Part shown: in pieces, positions 55,906-64,000 of the stretch | Layout of the letters: each line of letters begins with the position of its first letter | How positions within the stretch are numbered: position 1 is the stretch's first letter | Source of the DNA: Liolophura sinensis | Lineage: Eukaryota; Mollusca; Polyplacophora; Chitonida; Chitonidae | DNA length: 64,000 nucleotides | Assembly (NCBI RefSeq): GCF_032854445.1 | Contig: NC_088296.1 | Span: forward strand, 20,637,853 to 20,701,852 | Direction: 5' to 3' | Notes under the pieces: model-generated | Seen by the model: only the letters and a program-made list of their open reading frames with translations | The model's database searches: none | Told to the model about the DNA's origin: nothing | Made by a program: the position numbers and the translations under genes

Positions 55906-56060
55906 GGCCGTAGGTGGGAAGGTCTGCCAGCAACCTGCGGATGGTCGTGGGTTTCATCCATGCTCTGCCTGGTTTCCTCCCACCATAATACTGGCCGCCA
56001 TCATATAAGTGAAATGTTCTTGAGTACGGCGTAAAACACCAATCAAATAAATAAATAAAT
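55906..56060 (+). mobile_element. SINE A, 5'-truncated
   Basis: Begins GGCCGTAGGTGGGAAGG, within three bases of the common truncation point. The tail is near consensus with (AAAT)n. TAATTAA at both sides is a possible short duplication. Confidence 0.9.
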
Positions 56061-56114
56061 GTAATTAAGAGACAGATAAAGTTCTGGCGTTCAGGCTGAC
56101 AGTATACTAGAACT

Positions 56115-56213
56115 TTATTTATCTATTTATTTGATTGGTGTTTTACGCCGTACTCAAGAATATTTCACTTATACGACGGCGGCCTGCATTATGATGAGTG
56201 GAAACCGGGCACA
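56115..56213 (-). mobile_element. SINE A, strongly 5'-truncated, with perfect duplication
   Basis: Only the last 99 bp of the family, on the minus strand. A perfect 12-bp duplication, TATACTAGAACT, lies at 56103-56114 and 56214-56225. The tail is close to consensus. It sits 55 bp from the opposite-strand copy that ends at 56060. Confidence 0.96.
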
Positions 56214-56629
56214 TATACTAGAACTGAGGAGGGCATCTTACCCTAGTGTCTTCAACATGACAGAGACATTCAGGCAGCTTTATACATAAAACGAGGAGAA
56301 CTGAAACAAGTACAACTAAGTGACACGCAAACCAAAGAAAGAAAATAAAGAAAAATTGGGGATCTGGTATTCTTGACCAAGGCGATCCAGTTTGTAAATG
56401 ATACCTGAGTTTAATTTGTACCTGTATAATAAACCATTTTATGGAAAAAAGGAAACCATTCCAGATTGAAAATTATAATATCTGAAAGGTCAAAATATTG
56501 TTATTAAATAATTTATGAAATAAATAATTTTTAATATAAACAAAGAGATATGAGACCTGACTTGTTTCGGATGGGGTAGAAAATGGTGTTGGTGCTAATT
56601 TAGGTGCTATGTTATATTTCGCTGTGGTT

Positions 56630-56703
56630 GGATGGGAATGTGGGTGGTTGGATGGTTGGATGGGAATGTGGGTGGTTGGTTGGGAATGTGGGTTTGTGGG
56701 TGC
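56630..56703. repeat. 20-bp minisatellite, 3 degenerate copies
   Basis: GGTTGGATGGGAATGTGGGT, three times with small changes. Confidence 0.85.
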
Positions 56704-56849
56704 TCGAGATTTGGTGGTGTATTACATGCTTTTGAGAAGTATTGCTCTAAATTATAAATGAAGTTCTCAAAATGTTCCTGCACAGTAAATATTAGAGTAC
56801 ACGAAGCTAAAGCAGTATAAGTAGAGCCTGCCTGATGTAGTATTGTGTA

Positions 56850-57004
56850 TGCCTCTCCAGCCGTACGTGGGAAGGTCTGCCAGCAACGTGCGGATGGCCG
56901 TTGGTTTTACCCGAAGCCCGGTGTCCTCCCACCGTAATGCTGACCGCCCTCATATGAGTGAAATATTCTTGAAAAGGGCGTAAAACAGCAATCAGATAAA
57001 TAAA
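56850..57004 (+). mobile_element. SINE A, 5'-truncated
   Basis: Starts GCCTCTCCAGCCGTACGTGG. The tail is diverged (TTGAAAAGGGCGTAAAACAG) and the end is AGATAAATAAATC. Confidence 0.87.
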
Positions 57005-58131
57005 TCAGTAGCTCATCTACATGCACGGCTTGATGAATCAGACTGATGAAGTAATTAACATGCAGAGGTTTAGTTGATAGGTAATGACTGAGCAATAAGT
57101 AGGGATTGATTAAGTAACAAGTAGGCGTTGATTAAGGAGTAACATTGATTAGATAACAGGTGGAGATAAAGTAGTAACTAAGGCTGCATTAAGTAGGACG
57201 TCATTAACATATGACGTGCACATCTGCTTGATCCTCCAGCACCTGTGGAGTTAATAAACTGCAGCGCAGCCTAAAATGCATTTAATAGACAAAAGCATTA
57301 GAGGGAAGAAATGACACTGTGGGGCTAGGGGTTGAGGTGTTGGGGAAGGCGGTGGGTTTCTGAGAAAGGGTTTTAGGTGTACATCTGGCAGGTTTACCAC
57401 AGATTTCTCTACCTTTTATAATGACAGGCAGTAAATAACAGATGCAATCACCAGGATATAAAACCTACACCTGATCTGATAAAACCCCCATTTAATCTGA
57501 TAATGTCTGGGGACTGTGTTTACACTAAATGCTTCTCACTGCAAGCAGTTTGTTTGGCAGGTGCTTTTATAAGAGGCTGATAAACTGCTAGCTTTTAGAA
57601 CACTAAGATAAAAAACAAAATGCAGAAAAAAAAACAAGGACCAGTAATTTTTCCAGTCAGTAGTCTTATTTGTTAACTTCTCTATGGGCACTGGTGTGAA
57701 CCCTCTGTGAGAAATCAGTGTCTTGTACAAAAAGATGTAAGCCCATAGTGTATGCTAATACTAAGTTTTGTTCAACATATTTTTCCCTGGATAAACTGCG
57801 TAGTCAGTACTTCAAAATTCACAAATCATTTAAACTAATACTGTCCAGCTTTAGAATTCTTGTTACTTCATCCGACTGTGTGTATACCTGAGTAAAAAGG
57901 CCGCTTTGTTCTCCAAGCGTCGGGGAGTTGATTGATGTAGACATCTCCCGTCCTGCCGTCTGGAAAAATCTTAACCCAGCCAAAATCATCTCTGAATGAA
58001 CACCACCTTATTAAAGTGGCCGACTAATTAAAATGCACTCGTATTATAATCATTTTTGGCAGAATGTCTTAACATAGTAAAGGTTAAGCCACAAGGTTAC
58101 TGTGCTGTCAAACCTGTCATGGGTGTTCCAA

Positions 58132-58171
58132 CAGAGAGAGAGAGAGAGAGAGACAGAGAGAGAGAGAGAGA
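58132..58171. repeat. (GA)n microsatellite
   Basis: About 20 AG units with one C interruption at about 58154. Confidence 0.94.
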
Positions 58172-59924
58172 TAAACTGGGGTAACTTTGAGGGGCTAAGA
58201 CAGGGCAGGAGCAGGGTTTAATATTAATGGCACTTGTCAGCTGTTTGGAAAAAAAGTTACTTTCTTAAAAAAAAAACAGAAAAGTACACGAAAAGAAAAT
58301 TCTCTTTTTTTTGTTAATAAAGGTTTTCCCCAATTCTTCAATCCTTTGCTAACTTTCTGTCAGCAAAATTCAAGGACACCTTGTGTGACGGAACTGACTA
58401 CATCTTGAGTATCCTAGCGAAAGAATTGAAAACCAAGATTTACATATGTAAATTTTAACCTTAAAAACACCATCAGTTGCTATGGTAATAGGAGCTCCCT
58501 AAATCTGCCTAAGCTAGTAATTACCCCCCTCCACCCCCCACCCCCATTTGTATGCACCCAGAAGTCCCCCCACCCACCCACAACCACTACAGAGGTTTAT
58601 TAGTGTCCTTTCCAGCTGTCCTGTGGTGAGATACTTCATTGACACACTTCTTCGTGGAGGGTAATGAGGAAGGGGTGGCGACTGCTGACTTTCGGGAGCA
58701 TCAGGTTGTCCTATTTGATGACATAAAATATTAAACATTGTTTGAATTGACAGTAATTAACCAAATTATTTTATATTCTTGAAAAAAAAAAGAAAAAAGA
58801 ATTAACTACTACACATTTATCTGTCAAGATTATTTTTTGCATCTTTGAAGAAGTCATAGCAAACGAAGTAAAACTAATGAAGAGTTAAAAATTGTGTGAA
58901 GCTTATGATGTTATATATTTTTATGCTGGCAATATATTTTTGCACACAAAAATTTCACATTCTTTGGAGTTCATTAGCTTTAATATAAAGCTGCATATGT
59001 AGTTTTTGTAATAACAGAGAACATTAGTGGATGAGCATATTTGGAAAAGAAAGCCCAAAAACAAAAGCACAATCTAAATTTAAAAGTTTACAATCTCAAG
59101 ACATTTGAAATGAGGGGTAGAGAGCCTTATAGAGTAGGTTTGATTGGTTGTCACATGGGCACTAATTACAAAAGAACCAAATGTTCTCTGCTTCCTCAGA
59201 GTCTACCAAATAACACAGGCATCATGCAGGCACATGTCAGCTGCAGGGGGCCAAGGGGCACAGGTCAAGGTTCATGGGGCTTATGAGGATGGGGTGCGGT
59301 TAAACAGAATCAGACAATTAGTTTGAGATTGATGTGGTGCTTTGACCTTAGCTAGGGGAAAATATTCAATGTAGAGGGGAAAAACTTCAAGCCACAGTCA
59401 GATGAAAATGAAAAGAAAAGAAAATGTACCCAATAAATATTTTGTGCTAACAAAGCCAGTCTCCTTCGCTGCACTGCATGAGCTATGTGTAAATCTTCAC
59501 TTTAAAATGCTCTTTTGCAGACAAACAGTCAAGAAGTCGAATTTTTAACACTAAAAAATTGTAAGCACAAATTTGGTCTTACCCAAAAATACCTAAAAAC
59601 AATGTGAAATAGAAATGACACCTGTATTTATTTAAGGACGGGTAAATACATGTATGTTGTATAGGAATTTAACCTGGAAAGTAAAATAAATTGTTATGTT
59701 TTCATGCATGTATTTATTTATTTATTACTTTTCTGTTTGATTATATTCAAGTTTTACTTCATCCGTTTTGTATGTGTGAAATAAACGATGTTGCATTTTT
59801 TTGAGTTCTTATTTTTCAATTTTCAGAATTTTGAAAGTATGTTAAGAAAATAAGTTAGGAATTGTTTAAGCTGATGTGCTTTATTTCTTTCTCAGACACC
59901 CCACCTCCCTCCCCCCCCTTACCA

Positions 59925-59948
59925 CCCCCCCCCCCCCCCCCCCCCCCC
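59925..59948. repeat. Poly-C run followed by (AC)n
   Basis: Twenty-four C followed by ACACACACA. The true length is unreliable in most assemblies. Confidence 0.92.
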
Positions 59949-61436
59949 ACACACACAAAATTTAGGTTTACTTTGCTCCAAAAACATATTTGGGACTTCA
60001 CCTTGTAGAAGAAATATTACACATAAGTGCACTGTCCTCCTCTGACAAAAGGAATATTTTGGACAAAATTATTATTTTTTGCAACCCTTTCTGATACAAA
60101 TACAGCGTTTTGTAATTTTTTACCAAAATACCTGTTGTCTGAAGACAACAGTATTTGTATAAGACAGACCCAGTCATAGTGTGGCCTTGGTTTCAAACCT
60201 GTAAGAAAAAAAAGAAAAAAAAAACAAGGATTGCATGATGTTGATATAGATTGCTGCCATACAAGTTCATGCTGATGTGACACTGTGACAGTTTGGCTGA
60301 CACTGTATTGTTTCACAGGGTGGATGAGGTAACATGTATACCCTATGTTTGTCTCCATGTCCCACTTTGAGAGTTTTGAGATCGAACTCTGTTTTTGTTA
60401 TAATTAAAAAAAAAAAACAACAAAGTCCTGCTGTATTATATGACTAGTTAAAATGTTGGGCGGTTTTTATTGACATTGATTTTCCGATTTTCTGTGTCAC
60501 CTGAGGCACAAATTACACCACGTACCTTCAGGAACATCTTAACATGGCAAATATTCATCTCTCGGATAGTCTCCATTAATTCGTCTAATCTGACTTGTTT
60601 TGAAACTTTTCTTCAAAAGCTCGTGTTGTGGTCGTGGAAGAAGAAAAAATTGCATAGCATTTCTGACAGGTCACATGGTACAGCAAGACATTTTCTTTAC
60701 CTTTATTGGTAACAGAGTTCAAACTCGATACTTTCCTTTTATGCTCCTTAGCCAGAGAAACATTACTTTTTCTCTTTTTAAAGCATAAACTGTGCAATGT
60801 TTTAAGTTTTCCATAAAAAATTGGAATGGTAAAAATGTATCAGGCTAAGAATAAAATGTTGTTATTTGTTGACTTTTTATTTTAGTTGAATATTTAGATG
60901 ATTGAGATTTGTACCAGTTGAAATTTGAAGTTTGCGTTCTTCAGATGAGATTGTCTCTGGCTAAGGTTTCCACCTGTAAACCCATTAAGGTTAATTATAT
61001 ATTGTGTGTTGGATTCACCTGTGTAACACATCTGTTCTTGTTTTCATCATTCCCCAAAGGTTGCGGTAAGTTGTCATCCTTCGCCAGCCTCTCCTCATGT
61101 TGTCCTGAAAATAGTATTGTTATTGTTTTTTTTTCTTTGTTTCTGTTGTCATTTTGTGTGACACTAATTTTCATTTTAAAGAAAATAAAAAATCATGTTT
61201 GTGGAGCAGAGTTTCTACATGATTAAGTTCCAAGGAAATTTTTTTCATATTTTATTTCGTTTCCTGAATTTTAATTCCAGTAATGTTTGGATACTATTCA
61301 GTGTTGAGAAACAAGAAATTTTGAACAAAGTCTGTTTCAGTTAACAAAATGCATATGTAGTGTGTGAAATAATTGTTAACTTTACATACCATATTCAAGG
61401 TTTGTTTTGATAAGTTTTGTTTTTAAAGGAACAGTG

Positions 61437-61533
61437 TTCTGTTACATGTGGAGACTTTGTTCTGTTACATGTGGGAACTTTGTTCTGTTACATGTGGGAA
61501 CTTTGCTCTGTTACATGTGGGAACTTTGCTCTA
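61437..61533. repeat. 23-bp minisatellite, 4 copies
   Basis: Four units of TCTGTTACATGTGGGAACTT with a TGT or TGC link. The first unit reads GAGACT instead of GGAACT. Confidence 0.94.
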
Positions 61534-62450
61534 ACTAACCCTTTGTCAACTCTTACCTGCCCGCAACTTAGTAGCCTTTACTAGAAATGTTTTGCCTTTA
61601 AATAGCAGTACATATATGTTGCTTTTAACTTTATACACTGAAACAATAAAACAAAAATTCATTAAAAAATAATGAATGGCTTGATTGGGGTTAGAACTCA
61701 TGACATGGCATGCCTAGCCATACTTCGTTAATTCGTTAATTTTATTTGGGTAAGTATAACATTTATAAATTGTTGTATTCTCTGATAATGATTATAGAAT
61801 CTTTGCTCTGAGCCAAATTATTTTGGCATTGCTTGCTTCAGTGTGTTTTTATTCTTTTTTTATATAGTGAAAGTTGATGCAGGTTTCTTCAATTTCTCAA
61901 GCAAGCTTTTTTGTTGCCTTTTGTTCTTGTTCCGGTTTTCTTTGGTAGAAGACAATGCTGTATATGACCTTTCGTGTTCTCTGACTGACATTAACTAATG
62001 CATTATCCTTGTCGTTATTATTCATTATCATTATCTTTATGATTCATTATCATTGTTATTATCAGTATCAGTGCTGTTACTGTTAAAATTAATATTAAAC
62101 ATCAAGAGCAGATGATTGGCACACTTTCATAGAGATCAAGCTGTGCCGTTTACTATTGTTCTTTTTAGTATAATATGAAGGCTCTTCTTGTGTCAGATAA
62201 AAGATTTTAGTTTTGTATGTCAAAGTTGATGAAATAACATTATAATACTGATGTTAAGTAGACTGATCTGCATTGATCACACACGTAGATTAAGCCAGCA
62301 TTTGAAAAAAAAGTTTCATTTCCAGTTTGTCTCCCCAATGTTGACATTGTCAGAATAGGGTATCTCAAAGAATCTGAGACTAATTTCAAGATCATCCAGC
62401 TGTCCATGTGAGCAGGATTTGTTATGTACCTGTAGGACGGCAGCCCAACA
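61534..62450. other. Intron, nothing recognised
   Basis: AT-rich unique sequence with short TTATCATTAT motifs at about 62005-62070. No exon. Confidence 0.5.
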
Positions 62451-63419
62451 TAAACCAGCACCCTGTCACCAAAGTAAACCAGCACTCAAAAGTGCCCAAA
62501 GTAAACCAGCACTTTTTGACCAAAGTAAAGCAGCACTTTTGATCAAAGTAAACCAGCACCCTTTTGACCAAAGTAAACCAGCAACCTCTGACCAAAGTAA
62601 ACCAGCAACCTTGACCAGAGTAAACCGGCAACCTTGACCAAAGTAAACCGGCACATTTGACAATGGTAAACCAGCACCCTTTGACCAGAGTAAACCAGCA
62701 CCCTTTGACCAAACCAGCAACCTTTGATCAAAGTAAACCAGCAACCTTGACCAGAGTAAACCGGCAACCTTGACCAAAGTAAACCGGCACATTTGGACAG
62801 TGGTAAACCAGCACCCTTTGACCAGAGTAAACCAGCAACCTCTGACTAAAGTAAACCGGCAACCTTGACCAGAGTAAACCGGCAACCTTGACCAAAGTAA
62901 ACCGGCACATTTGACAATGGTAAAACCAGCACCCTTTGACCAAACCAGCAACCTTTGATCAAAGTAAACCGGCAACCCTTTGACCAAAGTAAACCGGCAC
63001 CCTTTGACCAAAGTAAACCGGCACCCTTTGACCAAAGTAAACCAACACCCGTTGACCAAAGTAAACCAACAAACCAGCACCCTTTGACCAAAGCAAACCG
63101 GCACCCTTTGACCAAAGTAAACCAGCACCCTTTGACCAAAGTAAACTAGCACCCTTTTACCAGCACCTTTGAACAAACCAGCAACCTTTGACCAAAGTAA
63201 ACCAACAAACCAGCACCCTTTGACCAAAGCAAACCGGCACCCTTTGACCAAAGTAAACCAGCACCCTTTGACCAAAGTAAACCAGCACTCTTTTACCAGC
63301 ACCTTTGAACAAACCAGCAACTATTGATCAAAGTAAACAGGCACCCTTTGACCAAAGTAAACCAGCACCCTTGACCAAAGTAAACCGGCACCTTTGACCA
63401 AAGTAAACCAGCACCCTTT
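62451..63419. repeat. 24-bp minisatellite with higher-order blocks, about 40 copies
   Basis: About 970 bp of units of the form AAAGTAAACCAGCACCCTTT plus GACC, with variants of 22-25 bp. At least two larger blocks are duplicated: one containing CACATTTGACAATGGTAAAC (three occurrences, 62653, 62787 and 62906, with small changes), and one ending TTTTACCAGCACCTTTGAAC (63156 and 63293). The 284-codon minus frame over it is a by-product of the unit length. Confidence 0.97.
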
Positions 63420-63673
63420 TGGCAGCTATATGAGGAACCTCTGGATGCTATTTGAGTTGTACTTCAGCCACCATCGTGTTCATCCATTTTTTCCCTTGTG
63501 AACGTTCAAATGATAGAATTGTACGCACAAGCCTAATTCTGATTTGAGGATTAAAACTGCGTGTATGATTTGACCATGATGAGAACTTCGGCACATTTGC
63601 CTTTCAGTCCAGTAGCAATTCTTCATCACATGCTGAACATGTATCATGTTCAGTTTGTTGTATATGCTGTAAA

Positions 63674-63814
63674 TGAGAAGGCCTGTCAGCAACCTGTGGA
63701 TGGTCATGGGTTTTCTCTGGGCTGTGCCCGGTTCTCTCCCACCGTAATGCTGGCCACCATCGTATAAGTGAAATAATCTTGAGTACTGCGTGAAACACCA
63801 GTCAAGTAAATAAA
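63674..63814 (+). mobile_element. SINE A, 5'-truncated
   Basis: Begins near GAAGGCCTGTCAGCAACCTG. The tail is AATAATCTTGAGTACTGCG, with AAGTAAATAAA at the end. Flanks TATATGCTGTAAA (63661-63673) and TATATGCAGTAAA (63815-63827) are a 13-bp duplication with one mismatch. Confidence 0.92.
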
Positions 63815-63911
63815 TATATGCAGTAAAAGGTATATAAATGTCTTGCTTTTCCAGGAACCAAAATTTCTGGCATTGTTTATGGAAGGTGAAGTAAAATTGG
63901 AAGTCACTTGA

Positions 63912-63980
63912 AATGACCATAAATTTCGTCCATGATGTTTTCGTGTGGTAACCTTGAATTTCGTAAATGACCAAAAAAAA
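63912..63980 (+). mobile_element. MITE-like family C, end fragment
   Basis: AAATGACCATAAATTTCGTCC matches the inner part of the family C terminal repeat (reverse complement of 7415-7437). AATTTCGTAAATGACC follows about 35 bp later. The window ends soon after, so completeness cannot be judged. Confidence 0.5.
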
Positions 63981-64000
63981 ACTTGCCAGTTTTTTTCTGA

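Larger units (their letters stand above)
57005..61436. other. Intron, long stretch without exon or SINE
   Basis: About 4.4 kb with no interspersed repeat that I recognise. It contains a (GA)n tract (58132-58171), a C-rich patch at 58523-58580, a run of 24 C (59925-59948) and several A/T runs. The stretch 57180-57310 is balanced in composition. Frames of 81 and 113 codons are present without domains. The absence of SINEs over this length is unusual for this window. Confidence 0.45.
35714..64000 (+). other. Downstream intron of the CELF-like gene (partial)
   Basis: No further CELF exon was found. In particular I searched for the RRM2 exon beginning with the RNP2-type KLFVGML segment and did not see it. 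The intron is therefore at least 28 kb if the gene is intact. The one speculative exon-like segment is at 53306 (see findings). Confidence 0.6.

Noticed and set aside
59500-59575. Exon-like segment after CTCTTTTGCAG with GTAAGC downstream
   Set aside because: The 40-odd bases between have no similarity to CELF, and two of three frames are low-complexity. Not supportable.
61050-61075. Acceptor-like CCCCAAAG followed by GTTGCG and GTAAGT
   Set aside because: A 6-nt exon with a poor acceptor. It shows no support and does not fit the expected CELF RRM2 exon.
62466-63320. 284-codon minus-strand frame, the longest in the window
   Set aside because: It is made of minisatellite units. Unit-length changes shift the frame, and several overlapping frames are open.
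36302-63419. CRISPR arrays
   Set aside because: The repeats are head-to-tail without unique spacers and lie in an animal genome. They are minisatellites.

Overview
The window reads as intronic DNA of an invertebrate animal, most likely a lophotrochozoan and possibly a mollusc. That placement rests on my impression of the two tRNA-derived SINE families and has not been searched. The sequence is AT-rich, carries long homopolymer runs and one 200-base assembly gap (8237-8436), and shows no dense open reading frames and no bacterial-style gene layout.

The only protein-coding sequence I can support is one 49-nt exon at 35665-35713 on the + strand. It is bounded by a pyrimidine-rich AG acceptor and a GTAAGT donor and encodes MNRPIQVKPADSESRA. 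This is the end of RRM1 and the start of the RRM1-RRM2 linker of a CELF/Bruno-like RNA-binding protein, closest to the CELF3-6 / Bruno-3 type. If no other exon is present, positions 1-35664 are part of the upstream intron and 35714-64000 part of the downstream intron. I looked for the neighbouring RRM1 and RRM2 exons by eye and did not find them.

The rest is a mosaic of repeats. (1) SINE family A: about 24 copies, mostly 5'-truncated, with a tRNA-like head and an (AAAT)n end. (2) SINE family B: five copies, with a different tRNA-like head and a (CACT)n end. A and B share a 3' tail, which points to a common LINE partner, and several copies have perfect 11-14 bp target-site duplications. (3) Two MITE-like families with terminal inverted repeats, C (ends CCCTAAATGAC) and D (ends near TTCCTCAACCTTTTCAC), including one C copy nested in a D copy at 33271-33693. 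(4) More than 15 unrelated minisatellites, units 15 to 79 bp, together about 5.5 kb.

Layout: 1-3.3 kb, minisatellites and a textbook SINE B; 3.7-35 kb, intron with SINEs, MITEs and unique islands; 35.1-37.7 kb, the CELF exon bracketed by five minisatellites; 37.7-64 kb, intron with large arrays at 40.6, 46.4, 50.2 and 62.5 kb. The long reading frames of the window lie inside these arrays and are by-products of repeat units divisible by three. Several repeat-poor stretches with E-box or homeodomain-like motifs are candidate regulatory DNA, but nothing in a single sequence proves this.
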